From Sorex araneus (taxonomy: Eukaryota; Chordata; Mammalia; Eulipotyphla; Soricidae): a stretch of 64,000 bases of DNA. Of this stretch, positions 1-11,350 are shown piece by piece (position 1 is the stretch's first letter; each line of letters starts with the position of its first letter). The stretch is from NCBI RefSeq assembly GCF_027595985.1, contig NC_073313.1, positions 111,222,552 to 111,286,551 on the forward strand, read 5' to 3'. The notes below the pieces were generated by a model. The model was not told the origin of the DNA. It worked only from the letters and a program-made list of their open reading frames with translations, and did not search any database. Both the position numbers and the translations under genes were made by a program.

Positions 1-44
1 TTGATATTTTTATTTATCTTGTGAAATAATTAAGAACTAATCAC

Positions 45-305
45 TCACTGTATCACTGTCATCCGTTATTTGTTGATTTAATCTTGTGGGCACCAGTAAT
101 GTCTCTATTCCTCCCAGTACTGAGATTTTAGCAGCCTCTCCTTACTCGTATTTCCCAACAATTGGAGGCTCTTTCAAGGTCAGGGGAATGAGACCTATCC
201 TTACTGTTTTTGGCATATTGATTATGCCATGAGTAGCTTGCTAAGCTCTGCCCATGTGGGGAGGATACTCTCGGTAGCTTGCCAGTCTCTCAGAGAGGTA
301 TATAC
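45..305 (-). mobile_element. RTE-tailed SINE, body only
   Basis: Read on the minus strand, this copy starts at the CTCTCNGAGAG motif, contains the 'GCATATTCGATATGCC' block and ends in the coding-derived RTE tail (GGTGCCCGCTCGAGCAAATCGAT-like) followed by GTGATACAGTGATA. It retains the longer middle segment (about 110-180) that aligns with the 5' part of the RTE element at 53357-53450. No tRNA-derived head is visible at its right end. It is a non-autonomous retroelement with no coding capacity. Confidence 0.85.
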
Positions 306-1269
306 ATAATAATAATAGTAATAACTTAAATTACAAATATTAAGTTTTCATATTCTTTGTTAGAAATTAATGACTGGTAAAAATATATCTTGGGATGTTA
401 ATAAATAGGGCATTGATTCTCATGTTTGGAATGAAGCAGGGTAAATAAGGAGCATGAAAGAGCTTTTATTTATTTGAATTTTGTGATAGAATAATAAATA
501 TCTTGTAGGGATATTTTATAGATCATAGGCTCATACTTCAGAGGTTTGCTTAAAGATAAAGGCATTTTGTTTAGTCAGTTTTGTTGTTATTTCTATTTCT
601 TTATTGAATATCATTGACTCATGTACAAAACAAAACCTTCTAGATTCACAATAAGTATACTACGTCTCCTTAATGATACAATATCATTCATGTTTGTGTG
701 ATAGTTTCAGTGTAGTTTAATATTATGTATTTTTTAAAATGGAAATAACAAACACTTTTACTATTATAGTGAGCTATTATAAAAATACAGCATTTTTTTC
801 CTACATGGATCTTGACCCACTAGTTTTATTTCTGTTTCTGAAACATATCTTGCACTTTTATATCTCAGAGCTTTTACATATGTGTGTCTTTTTTACTCAT
901 ACTGCTCTGTTACCACCCACTTCCCTTTGTTTACTTAAGTGCCTCATTATCTTTTAGGTCACAGTTTAAGTGTCTTTGCCTTAGGTGAATCTGTGTGTAC
1001 TCAGAAAAAAAGAATTCAGAGTTTGTTGATAAAGTCCAGAAATGCTGATGAAGCTTCCATTCAGAAGTGGCAAAGCAGAGCGCTTTTACGTTATTTTGAA
1101 GGCAAAAGAATGTCAGCGACAAGGAAAACATGGTTCACAGTGAGTGAATGGTTCCTTGGCAGTACAGAAAAAGGTCAGAGAATGTGAGAGCTACATGTAG
1201 GATAAGGAGGGAAGAAATACATATGCATTTCCTTAGGTCAGAATATGTCAACGTAACATTTGCATAACA
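306..1269. other. AT-rich unassigned sequence
   Basis: About 1 kb of AT-rich DNA without a recognisable repeat or gene. The two overlapping open frames of 60-80 codons near 740-1190 have no recognisable motif and look like chance frames. Confidence 0.5.
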
Positions 1270-1972
1270 TATCAAAGAGCAATTGCAACTTTTATTTTCC
1301 CCACCATTGTGTCAGGGTCCCCCCGCACTGCCAACCCTAACCAACACCCTCCAATATTTCACAACCATGGCAAACTCATTTCTGGAGATGAGTTATTAGG
1401 TTCTGTTGCTCATGGGACTACTGTGTTTTTGTATCTCACATGTGAGAAAGGTCATTCTGTATCTGTCTGGCTGATTTTACTCAGCATGATGGAAACTTGA
1501 ATTTTTTTATAAACCTTTATAGCTGAGTAGTATTCCATTGTGTATATGTACCATAGTTTATTTTTCTTCTTATTTGATCTTTGATACATGGGTTGTTTCC
1601 AAGTCTTGCCTATTGTGAGTAATGCTGCAATGAATATGGGAACACAAATGTTTGTTCTGATTAGAGTTTTGGGGGTCTTGGTATAGATACTCAAAAGTGA
1701 AATTTCTGGATCATATGCAGGCTTAATTTTTAGGTTTTTTTTTTTGCTTTTTGGGTCACACCTGGCGATGCACAGGGGTTACTCCTGGCTCTGCACTCAG
1801 GAATTACCCCTGGCTGTGCTCAGGGGACCATATGGGATGCTGGGATTTGAACCCGGGTCGACCGCGTGCAAGGCAAACGCCCTACCCGCTGTGCTACCTC
1901 TCCAGCCCCTAATTTTTAGCTTTTAAAAGAAATGTTCATACTACTTTCCAAAAATGTTGGACGACTCTAAAG
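1270..1972 (-). mobile_element. L1 3' fragment, 5'-truncated, with nested SINE
   Basis: On the minus strand, 1452-1694 encodes an L1 ORF2 C-terminal remnant, including the characteristic YTMEYYSAIK-like string (near 1545) and IMLSxISQTD. Upstream L1 sequence continues on the other side of the SINE at 1734-1909 (1920-1972), so the SINE landed inside this L1. The lower boundary lies in a probable 3' UTR and is approximate. The copy is a long-dead fragment. Confidence 0.75.
1734..1909 (-). mobile_element. SOR-type tRNA-derived SINE
   Basis: Complete minus-strand copy: tRNA-like head with pol III A-box and B-box regions (GGGTTCAAATCCC-like) at the right, body with the GGTCCCCTGAGCAC block, and an A-rich tail at the left seen as a T run. 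A 10 bp target-site duplication TAATTTTTAG flanks it (1724-1733 and 1910-1919). It interrupts an older L1 fragment. Confidence 0.93.
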
Positions 1973-1982
1973 AATTAAAAGA

Positions 1983-2070
1983 TGCAGGAGAAGTAGCTCA
2001 GAGATAGACCACATAATGCACATGTGTGGAACCCTGGTTTTGATTCCGGGCACCTAAAGGAAACAAAAAC
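1983..2070 (+). mobile_element. Older tRNA-derived SINE (head plus short body)
   Basis: The segment reads like a tRNA-derived head: AGTAGCTCAGAGATAGA resembles an A box and GGTTTTGATTCC a B box, about 40 bases apart, followed by an A-rich stretch. It differs clearly from the SOR head, so it is probably an older SINE family. It is too diverged to be a functional tRNA gene: I could not pair a cloverleaf. Confidence 0.55.
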
Positions 2071-2084
2071 ATATCAAGAAAGTT

Positions 2085-2701
2085 TCAAAGAATAAACACA
2101 TACTCTCAGTACAGCATCCGGCATGCTTTAAGCATTATATATATATATATGTGCTAATTAATGAATCAGTATTTTAATTAGTCTTTACTGAATCTAAAAG
2201 CTTAACCAGATTTAAAAAGGACACTGTTACTTGATGGGAGACAAGAGGCTGGAAATCTGTTTCTATGCTTAGTTATTCTACCTGTTATATGACCTTGATC
2301 GATATACTTAGCATCATTGGGCTCTGTTTTTCAGAGATGAAAAGAATGTTTAATTGCAATTCATCCTATCTAGTTCAGTATTCTGATTACAAAATGCCAA
2401 GTTTAAATTCTTTGTCTCAAAAGAAGAAAAAAAGATCTCAGAGCAAAAATGTGAACTCATCTTCTTAATGATTGCACATTATAAAGTTTCTGGAGCTAAT
2501 TAGAAATGGCAGGCTTTGGAAAATCTAATTAGAAATGTAAGACGTTAGAGGTGATTCTTAATTCTTACTAAAACAAATACAAAAAGAATTCTTAAAAACT
2601 AAAATTAAAAGATACTTTTAGAAGTAATTAGCAAAAAAATTAAATCAAGTTTTTTGCTTTGCATTAGTTAGTATCCAAGGAAAAATTAAATATCTGTCAA
2701 T
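2085..2701. other. AT-rich unassigned sequence
   Basis: No gene or repeat recognised apart from a short (TA)n at about 2139-2152. The open frame at 2265-2468 has no recognisable motif. Confidence 0.4.
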
Positions 2702-2711
2702 TACATTTCCT

Positions 2712-2938
2712 GTGTAGGGCATTTGTCTTGCATGCGGCCAACCCAGGTTTGATTCCTCCGTACCTCTTGAAGAGCCCAGCAAGCTACCGAGAGTATTCCG
2801 CCCACATGGCAGAGCCTGACAAGCTTCCCGTGGTGTATTTGATATGCTAGAAACAGTAACAACAAGTCTCACACTGGAGACATTACTGGTGCCAGCTCGA
2901 GTAAATCAATGAACAATGGGACGGAAGTGCTACAGTGC
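2712..2938 (+). mobile_element. RTE-tailed SINE with partial tRNA head
   Basis: It begins inside the SOR-like tRNA head (GTAGGGCATTTGTCTTGC ... GGTTTGATTCCTCC). It then passes directly into the RTE-derived body (GCAAGCTACCGAGAG, GATATGC) and the RTE-derived 3' tail (CTCGAGTAAATCAATGAAC), ending in GTGCTACAGTGCTAC. A 9/10 match duplication TACAYTTCCT flanks it (2702-2711, 2939-2948). It shows that the head and the RTE body form one unit. Confidence 0.85.
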
Positions 2939-3257
2939 TACACTTCCTATTTTCTCAAAACCACCTAGGTTTAGCATAGTGAACACTAAAAGTTGGTAGA
3001 GAACTATAGTTAAAGGGCAATGTATGTATAAATTCTTTTTAACATTAATCCTAGTTTTATAATTAAAGCATAAGGAATAAATTTATGAATTATGATCCTC
3101 AGTGTAGGAATTATGATCTTTAATATGTTACTTTTTTCTTTTATATGAATACTTTACCCTTTGTTATAAAGTGTGTAAATACTTAAATTTTTAATTAACT
3201 TACTCCTGATTGCTAACTATAACTTTCTGGTTTACAATTGTTAAGATTTTTCTTTTT

Positions 3258-3420
3258 GATTTTATAATTTATGGGGTGGGGTGGGCCATACCAGGTAGTG
3301 TTCAGGGCTTACTCCTGCCTCTGTACTCATGGATAATTCCTGGTGGTGCTCAGAGGACCAGCTGTGTGTCAGCTGTCTGCAAGACTACTGTTCTAGCTGT
3401 TGAATGATTGATCTGGCCCA
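3258..3420 (-). mobile_element. Diverged SOR-type SINE
   Basis: It retains the minus-strand SOR order (ACTCCTGCCTCTGTACTCA, ATTCCTGGTGGTGCTCAG, GGACCA), but the head is badly eroded and partly rearranged. It is an old copy. Confidence 0.7.
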
Positions 3421-3501
3421 TTAAGGTTTCTCTTAACTGCGATGTTAGTAATCACACAGTTTTTTCTTGAAGCTATGAATTTAAGATTATTCATAGAAAA
3501 C

Positions 3502-3753
3502 GCCCTACCCACTGTGCTATGTGCTGTGCGGGTAGGGTGTTTGCTTTGCATGCAGCTGACCCGGATTTGATTCCTCTGTCCTGCTCAAGCTACCGACAAT
3601 ATCTCGCCCGCACGGCAAAGCCTGGCAAACTACCCATGGTGTATTCGATATGCCAAAAACAATAACTATAAGTCTCATGATGGGGATGTTACTGGTGCCC
3701 ACTTGAGCAAATCAATGAGCAAAGGGATGACAGTGATGACAGTGATACAGTGA
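3502..3753 (+). mobile_element. RTE-tailed SINE with palindromic 5' end
   Basis: Contains a tRNA-like head, RTE-derived body and RTE-derived tail (TTGAGCAAATCAATGAGC, then repeats of GTGATGACA). An imperfect duplication TCAYAGAAAAC flanks it (3491-3501, 3754-3764). Its first 18 bases (GCCCTACCCACTGTGCTA) are an inverted copy of the head that follows (GCTGTGCGGGTAGGG), making a short hairpin inside the duplicated target. Confidence 0.85.
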
Positions 3754-3942
3754 TCACAGAAAACATTCTGTCTTTATATTTTTATTATTAAGCATTGTTC
3801 AGTGTGGCCCCCAATTTATTATTTCAAAAGTATTCTAAAGAATCCACTGTTCTGGGCATAGTAATAGACATAGGAAATTAATCTTTGATTTTAAGACATT
3901 GACCTTCTGTGACTGGAGAAAACATAAATTTGAAATACTAGG

Positions 3943-4090
3943 GATTAAAGTGCTTGCCTTGCATGTAGCCATCCCCAATTTGATCCCTTGCACTCAGTGC
4001 CCCAAGTACTTCTGGAGTAACAACTGAGCATAGAGCTGAGAGTAAACCCTGAGCACTATCAAGTGTGTTCCAAAAACAAAGCCAAAAGTT
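3943..4090 (+). mobile_element. Diverged SOR-type SINE
   Basis: Plus-strand copy recognisable from GTGCTTGCCTTGCATGTAGCC, the eroded B box region, GAGTAAACCCTGAGCA and a terminal CAAAAACAAAGCCAAAA. The first part of the head is eroded. Confidence 0.7.
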
Positions 4091-4430
4091 GACATTCATT
4101 TGGAAGATAATATCATACAAAAACACATTTACACTAGAAACAGAAACATTAAATTCTTAGTGCTAACATAAGTGCATGATACTATGGAGTAAATAGGAAC
4201 TTCTTTACTGGAGACTTAGATGAAAGACTTAGTGATGAAACTGTCATTTGAGTAAATATTAAATGATGGATAGGTAATGGAAACTTTCCTAATAGAAAAG
4301 TACACAAAAAGGAAAGGAGTTAGAGAGGACAATAATATTTATTTTGAAACTTGTGGAAGTAGTTTCTTTGGTAGGAGAATATTTGCAACAAAATGAATAG
4401 GATTAAGTTTCCCTATAGAAGCTTCTATAG

Positions 4431-4615
4431 AATTTTTTTTTTTTTGCTTTTTTGAGGGGTCACACCCAGCGATGCTCTGGAGTTACTCCTAGATCTGCAC
4501 TCTGGAATTACTCCTGGCGGTGCTTAGGGGACTCTGTGGGATGTTGGGTATTGAACCCGGGTTGGTCACGTGAAAGGCATATACCCTACCCGCTGTACTA
4601 TCCCTCCAGAAAAAA
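4431..4615 (-). mobile_element. SOR-type SINE
   Basis: Full minus-strand order: T-run tail, GGGTCACACCCAGCGATG, the central block and a complete head ending CCGCTGTACTATCCCTCCAG. A short TTCTATAG duplication lies on both sides (4423-4430, 4616-4623). Confidence 0.88.
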
Positions 4616-4623
4616 TTCTATAG

Positions 4624-5625
4624 TTTTATGAGAAAAAGTGAATGCCTCTGAAGTGAAATTAATAAACATTAATACATAATATTTATTCAATTTTGCTTAC
4701 TATATATAAAAATTAGCATGACCTAAGTAAGGACATAATTCCAGCTGTCATAAAGCTTCAAATCTAGCTAATGCTAAAAGTATATGAATAGAATAATCAC
4801 AATTGGATGTGATGAAGCTATAATCCAAAAATATAAATAGTATCTAATTCATATTTTGAGAGTCAGGACAAGCTTCCTAAAAAAGTAACTTTTAAATACT
4901 AGGGGTTAAAATAGGCAACACACATATATCCATATAGTAGGCTGGGATAAATGGGTAGATGAGAAAACTAGTTGTCGGGAATACCTGACATGAAGGCCAA
5001 ATATTGAGACAACATTGTATATTCAGGGAATAGAAGTATTTTAATTGTAGCTAATGCACTGAGTACGAAAGAAAGCCAATTGGTACCGCGGTGGAGTGTC
5101 TTGTGAACTTTGGTAATGGTGGGTTACAGTGACTAACTACACATACTATATGCTTTGCTATTAATATAGCTATATAACCTAAACCAGGCACCCTCTTTAT
5201 CCACTTTATCTCTCTGACTCCCATTATTATTCTCAGAGTAGAGTAGGAAATTCATTTGGTCGTGCTGGATATCAGTCAGGTTATCAGCAGTCATGTTTCC
5301 TGTCTTCTAATTCACTGTAGGCTTAGAAAAGTTTGAAGAGAATTTGATAACTTATTTTTTAAGGATTTTCAAATAAAAAAGAGATCAATTTTGCTATTCC
5401 CTCACACCAAAACCAAAACAGAGGAACTAAAACCACCACCGCCAACAACAATAATACTTTTTTGGGAGATGGAGCATTCATTTTACTATTGTGAAAAATT
5501 AAAGTTTATAGATATAAAACAGAGTAAGGGGAAGAAATTTAAAAGTGCCACAGAAAATCAAAAACAATTTTAGCCACAATTCTTAAATATTTAAAATGAC
5601 TCCACCTACTCATGACTGAAATCCA
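4624..5625. other. AT-rich unassigned sequence
   Basis: About 1 kb with no recognised repeat or gene. The open frame at 5391-5573 has no motif. Confidence 0.4.
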
Positions 5626-6445
5626 CAGAGATGCCTAACTGGTACACCAGGTATTTTTACTGAAAATCTCAGGCCTTCTTGGAGTGGGGTTGGGTAACCT
5701 CCCCCTCCACCCCTGTAATTTGGGAAGCCTGGAAGTCACACTAACACTCCACCACTGCCACCATGTAAGCCCACTATCCAGTTAAATATTCTGGATTTTC
5801 TGGAACATATGGCCTTATCCGTGGCTGCGTGACATCTCGAAACTCTATGATACTAAAATCCCAGTAGAAGCGCAATAGATTGAACGGGAATGCATTGTAA
5901 ACTCCAACTAAGCTTGACTAACAAAAACATTAACAAAGAAGCCTTGACTAGAAACAACAGCTTAGTAAACCTTTAGACATGGACTTAACGTCCTTATGGT
6001 GAGATATAACATTTTTCACAAATTTTCTTTTACTGAAGTTTATTTTTTTTATCACACTGGAGATGCTCAAGGGTTACTCCTCACTCTGTTCTAGGGATTT
6101 GTTCATGGAGGTGTTCAGGGGACCATACAGGATGCTGGGGATTGAATCTGGGTTAGCCACATGCAAGGCAAACATCCTACCCGCTGTACTCTTGTTTCAG
6201 CCCCCTGAAGTATTTTGTGATAATTCTAGTAGCCATTTAGTGGCAAAAAGCAATACACAATAAAATATTTTGGGCCTGCTATGGTGGCATGCTTGAAGAG
6301 TGGTTGTGAAAATTGGGACAATGGTGGAGGGAAGGTCACAAAGGTGGGATTGAGGTTGGAATATTTCATGTACCAAATGCATCATGAACAACTTTGTAAA
6401 CCATGGTGTTTAAATAAAGTGGAAAAACAAAACAAAACAAAACCC
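5626..6445 (+). mobile_element. Non-autonomous L1-tailed element, interrupted by a SINE
   Basis: The first part (GGTTGGGTAACCTCC, GGAAGTCACACTAACACTCC, GCCACCATGTAAGCCC) matches the start of the elements at 14825 and 57200. The last part (about 6280-6440: GGTGGAGGGAAGGTCACAAAG, CATGAACAACTTTGTAA, TTTAAATAAAG) is an L1-like tail ending in an A-rich stretch. There is no coding capacity. A SOR SINE at about 6040-6203 splits it. Outer limits are approximate, and the family name is unknown to me. Confidence 0.6.
6040..6203 (-). mobile_element. SOR-type SINE nested in a retroelement
   Basis: Minus-strand copy with TCACACTGGAGATGCTCAAG, GGTTACTCCTCACTCTG, GGACCATACAGGATGCTGG and a degenerate head ending TTGTTTCAGCCCCC. 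CTGAAGT occurs on both sides (about 6034 and 6204) as a probable short target duplication. Confidence 0.83.
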
Positions 6446-6719
6446 TTTCCTGACAATTGTATTCTTAAAGAGCAAGAGAAAAATGTTTATCAAAGAAACT
6501 TTTCTCCAAATTATTCAAATATAAAAGCAAAGAATTACATTAACTAGTTGTGGATATTTGTAAAAGTTAATTTCACAAAATCTAAATAAAGGGAAAGACC
6601 AATTCCCATAAGGTAAAATTTCTTTCCTTTCATGCCTCACTGCTACTACCTAAAATGCCTGGTATAGTATATGTTCAATTAATAAGAGTTGAAAGTACAA
6701 TTAAATTGAATGGGAATTT

Positions 6720-7143
6720 GAAATGATCACTGCCTGAACTGTAATCTGAGTCCTTAGTTTCTTCTTGTGATTGGCATAGTCTGGGGAACCAAGGATTGCA
6801 TTGAAACCTGATAGCCTCTAAAACTCTGTCATGACCCAAAAAGAGGAAACTGAATAAGGACCCTGCTGGGGTTAGGACCTGGCCTGAGAATTGTGGTCTG
6901 GAATATGTAGTGAGATGTCCCCAGGAAAAGCCAGACTTTAAGCTTGATATATCTCTTGCTGTGCTCATACAAAATGACATTGCTAGGGGGAAGGTTGGGA
7001 GAGATACCGGGAACATTGGTGGTGGAGAACGGGCACTGCTGGAGGGATGGGCACTTGATCTTTGTATGACTGAACCATAATCATGAAAGTTTGTAAGTCT
7101 GTAACTGTATCTCATGGTGATTCATTTAAAAAAAAGCAAAAAA
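6720..7143 (+). mobile_element. 5'-truncated element with L1-like 3' tail
   Basis: The 3' half has the tail recurrent in this window: GGGAGAGATACCGGGAACATTGG, GGGCACTGCTGGAGGGATGG, TGTATGACTGAACC, GTAACTGTATCTCATGGTG, then ATTCATTTAAAAAAAAG. The 5' half (6720-6950) has no match that I recognise here. A minus-strand open frame across it (6675-7115) is a shadow without domain features. Confidence 0.6.
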
Positions 7144-7367
7144 ACCCCAAACCCAAAATGACATTCGTAGAAATATTAATAGAAATAAATTTAATATAAC
7201 TATTTAATTGGATTACTACCTGAGGAAAGAAGAAAGCAACACACCCTGGATGGAATCCCGCCCTTGAGCGGATCTCCTAGTAATCTGGAGTAATCTCCTT
7301 AGATTTTTGTCCTTGAGTTAATCTCCTTTACCTCCCTTTATTGTTACTACCTCTTATTGTCTAGTTC

Positions 7368-7642
7368 TCCCTCTCAGAGAATCCGGCAAGCTACCGAGAG
7401 TATTCTGCCTGCATAGCAGAGCCTGCCAAGCTCCACGTGGCATATTCGATATGCCAAAAACAGTAACAATGTTGGGTCTTATTCCCCTGGCCCTGAAAGA
7501 GCTTCCAATTCGGCACTGTTGGGAAGGATGAGTAAAGAAAGTCTGCTAAAATCTCAGGGCTAGGACAAATGGAGACGTTACTGGCACCCGCTCGAGCAAA
7601 TCGAGGAACAATGGGATGACAGTGATACAGTGATACAGCCTC
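7368..7642 (+). mobile_element. RTE-tailed SINE, long body, no tRNA head
   Basis: Starts at CTCCCTCTCAGAG, carries the complete RTE 5'-derived body including the TCTGCTAAAATCTCAGGGCT segment, then the RTE 3'-derived tail CCGCTCGAGCAAATCGAGG and GTGATACAGTGATACAG. The sequence just upstream (7240-7367) does not match the SOR head, so this is a headless form. Confidence 0.87.
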
Positions 7643-8260
7643 AGAAAAAAATAGAAGTAAAATGTGGATTACAGCAGAACTTAATGTTTAAAAAATAGTG
7701 ATGTTTTTTAATATGTTTGACAATGGAGAAAAAGTGGATCTTTATGACAGTATCTTCTTTTGAAATGCCATGGTATTAGTTGAAATAAGACTGATTTTGG
7801 AAATATAAGGTTATGTTAAATTAGCTATCTCATTCTATATGATAAAGGAGGTGAAGGGAAAAAATTATCTAGTCACAAAACCTGTGTTATCATCAATTGG
7901 TGATATCACCATGTGAACAGCAGCTTTTACTTTTTCTAAGATTCAACATTTGATTACTTGGCTCAATTCTGAAAAGAGGAAATCACAATTAGAGAAGTAG
8001 GAGAAATGAAAATGCTCCAAACAAATTTTATGAGTACATATTAAGGTTTTTTTTCATAGAAAACTTGGATATGAGACCCATGTCCAAGCATATGTGGAAA
8101 AATTGTTAGTATATTCTGATTATTCCTTGGTTCCTATCTATTTTCTTTCATCTCAAAATGATGTTCTTTACATAGACTTAAATAACAGTAAAGGAATCTC
8201 AATATTAAAACTTTTACTGTTCAAATCCAACAATATACAAGAAGGTAATTTGCTATAACT
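7643..8260. other. AT-rich unassigned sequence
   Basis: No gene or recognisable repeat seen. Confidence 0.35.
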
Positions 8261-8261
8261 T

Positions 8262-8668
8262 ATATCTTGGAAGCTGGCCTCACACGCTAGGGGAAAGTCA
8301 TCCCAGATAGAGAGGGGAACAGCAAGTAATATGTGATTGGAGATCCTGCGCGGGAAGGGAGATGAGTGCTGAAAATAGACTAGAGACTGAACAGGATGAC
8401 CACTCAATACCCTTATTTGGAACCACAACACCCAAAAGGAAAGACAGATATCAAATTGGAATGCCCTGCTACAGAGGCGGGGTGGGGTGGGGGGATGGGA
8501 CGGGGAGGTGGGAGGGATATTGGGTTCATGGGTGGTGGAAAATGGACACTGGTAGAGGGATGGGCTTTTAAACATTGCATGAGGGAAAAACAAGCACGAA
8601 AATGTGCGAATCTGTAACTATACCCTCACTGTGACTCACTAATTAAAAATAAATAAATTTTAAAAAAT
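8262..8668 (+). mobile_element. 5'-truncated L1: 3' UTR of copy-C type
   Basis: Nearly collinear with the 3' UTR that follows L1 copy C (44027-44405): GCTGGCCTCACACGCTAGGGG, AGATAGAGAGGGGAACAGCAAG, CACTCAATACCCTTAT, GGGTGGTGGAAAATGGACACTGG, TGTGACTCACTAATTAAAAAT. It contains no ORF2 sequence, so this is a strongly 5'-truncated insertion of the same L1 subfamily. The open frames in both directions are 3' UTR shadows. Confidence 0.85.
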
Positions 8669-8756
8669 GATGAATAGGAAATAGAAAAATTGCGACATTT
8701 GTTTTGACTATGATTTCCAGGATATACTTATCAAATTTGTTTTAGAAAACATGTTT

Positions 8757-9012
8757 TTAAAATTTTTTTTTAAATTTTATTGAATCACCATGAGATAGTT
8801 ATAAGCTTTAATGTTTGAGTTACAATCTCACAATGATCAAACACCCATCCCACCACCAGTGCACATTCCCCACCACCAATATCCCAGGAATACTTCCCCT
8901 TTCCCGCCCTCCCCCTGCCTCTAAGGCAGACAATATTCCCCATACTCTCTCTCTACTTTTGGGCATTATATATATAGCTTGCAACAGAGACACTGAGAGG
9001 TCATCATGAGAA
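8757..9012 (-). mobile_element. 5'-truncated L1 3' UTR fragment
   Basis: Minus-strand L1-type tail: T run, ATTGAATCACCATGAGATAG, CACCCATCCCACCACCAGTGC, then a C-rich block and CTCTCTACTTTTGGGCATTAT. It resembles the tail of the L1 fragment at 44537-44770. Confidence 0.8.
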
Positions 9013-10020
9013 AACATTGTTTATTAGTAGTGTCTTGTATACTATTTCAGAGTGGAAAGGTAAAGGGAGACAGAAATCAAACTACCAATATTTTACTAAT
9101 ATTTAGAAGAACATACATAAATTTAAAAAGAACTTATGAGTTCTACAGTTACCTATGTATATTTATAAGCATAGATATATAATTAATCTGCATATATATA
9201 TAGAAGCGAGATGTTTATTTTACATGGAGAACTAACAAATCCATACTACATTTTTCACTTATGCAAATACATTTAAACAATGTATAACTTTGCCTCAGAT
9301 TTTGAAAGAATTTTAAAGGGTGAGAACCAATTTTATTTGTAAAGGGTTGAAAAATGGACAATAATCCCATTTTATTCATAAAACCTAATTTCATAAACTA
9401 GCTAGAGCTTGGAAAATGAGAAGCTGAAAATGTTTCTGACTATGCTTGAATTTGAATGACTGTGTGATATGTCTTGATCATATCCTGTATGACAAGAACA
9501 TTTTTGAGAAGCTATGAGTTGATAAGAATGAAAATCAACTATTTCAAATCACTTTCGGAACATCAAAACTATAAACTGTTTTCAAGTTCTATTACAAGAA
9601 CACTGAGTTTTTCTTGTCATAGAGCCATATAATGAATAACAGTCTTGATAGAAGCTTAAAAAATAGGTCCAAAAAAAGTTTACCACAGATGTTACATGGG
9701 ATAAAGTACTGTAGAGATATTGAACATGTTTAATGCACCAAAGTTTAGTTAGTTTCAAGTAAAAGTAAATATTTGGCACTATTTTGTTAGATTCTTTAGA
9801 TAATTATCCTGAAAAATTTAGAAATTTCCTTCTTGGAATAGGTTAGACACTAATCTAAGAAAATGAAAATTTCTTAGTCTGTTACAACTTCTTTAGGTTA
9901 TAAGAGATTTCTCATAAAAGAAAGTGACTTTGAACTTCCTTCTTTTAGTTCTTCTTCTAAGATATAAGTAGCATATTTAGTACAAAGGTTAATAGATATT
10001 ATTAGTTTTGAATCACCAAA
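9013..10020. other. AT-rich unassigned sequence
   Basis: No gene or repeat recognised. Confidence 0.35.
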
Positions 10021-11340
10021 ATAAAACAGATTGTATTGGCACCATTCACTGTCCAGCCTGTGTGATAATTTACCCCAAGAAAGCTAATCAGATGGGTATC
10101 TTCAACCTGTGGGTTTGGTCACAGAGAATGAGAGAGATCCCAAAGAAGCCAAACATGTAAAGACTGTCCAAGCTTTAGGGTTGTCTGGGCAGTCATGAAT
10201 GAGCTCATGGACTGACAATTTACAATATTGCTTCCCTCAACATTGGTTCCCAAAATGAGACCCGTTGCTTAAGTTGATATTAAGGACAGTTAGTAAGCAC
10301 ATAAAAATTCAATGGACATATTAGGAGCATACTCTCCAACATTTCACATAGCCAATCAACGAACACCCTTAAAGTACAGAGTAAAGTCATTGCAATTTCC
10401 TGTTCTATTTTTTCCTATGTTGTCTTCTCCATCTAAAGGACCCTAGACTATTTTTATTCTTTTTCTGGACATATATTTGCTACCTGTGGGTGCACATTTG
10501 CATGGCCTCACCTATTTTATTCTTTCCTGGGCTTTCCTGGTCACATATTTCATGCCCTTTGTATTCAAAAAGTCCTAAACTCTTTCTTTAGAGGACTATC
10601 ATGACCATGGGGTTTCTATTAGGTGGATGATTTCCCACCAGCAGGGTCAGTTGCAAAGAAGGAAACAGTTGCTATCTGTGGCTTGTCCAGATAGCAATTT
10701 GGCCTCAGCAGCACCAAACAAAGTATACCTTGGTCTTTTAATTTCATACAACTTTTATTTCTCTCCTCCCTCTTATCAAGTCCACCATTTTTAATGAATT
10801 AGTATATAGATCGAAGGCTAAATTTGTAGTGCAGCTTGTTCGCAGGAGGTCAAGGGATAGTTAAGCAATAGTCTTGAGGTTATGGGAATGCTTAATTCTT
10901 CTTGGCAGGACTCTCCTTGCCAGGTTGTCGGTGTTATAGCCTATATCAATCAGTTCAAACCTGTACTTTTCTTAGCAGGATATGTCCTGCAAGAGCCCAT
11001 ACATTCCCTGATAGGTTTCCTGTGTAGGCCTGTATCTAGCAGGACGTCTCCAAATTAGGCCTATGATTTCACTAGGGGAGTGTTTCCAGTTTGGGCAGGT
11101 ATTTTTCCTTACGTTTGCTTAACTCAGGTTATTGCCTATATCTTTTGACCTGCATTTACAGAACTATTTCCTACAGTAGGAAGAACGATCAGATACAGAG
11201 AACATAATACGATACCCTTGAGTGTATAGGTTAGAGAATCATGAAGCCAGAAAGGATTTTAGCAGTTCCTTAGCAGTTGTCCTACATCTTAATAAGTCAT
11301 ATTAGTTATCTTTAAGATCCATTATAACTTATTTATTTAA
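10021..11340. other. Unassigned block of moderate GC, repeat-like texture
   Basis: This 1.3 kb block is less AT-rich than its flanks and has recurring GCAGGA/AGGTC-type words (10840-11110), but I see no open frame above about 60 codons, no LTR landmarks that I trust and no L1 tail. It could be an old LTR element or unique sequence. I cannot decide from sequence alone. Confidence 0.3.
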
Positions 11341-11350
11341 AGCAACAGTG

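Noticed and set aside
6675-7115. 146-codon minus-strand open frame
   Set aside because: It is antisense to an L1-type tail and has no recognisable motif.
8168-8593. 141-codon minus-strand frame with signal-like hydrophobic stretches
   Set aside because: Antisense of the L1 3' UTR; the same frame recurs at 43942-44352 and 63228-63479 because the UTR recurs.
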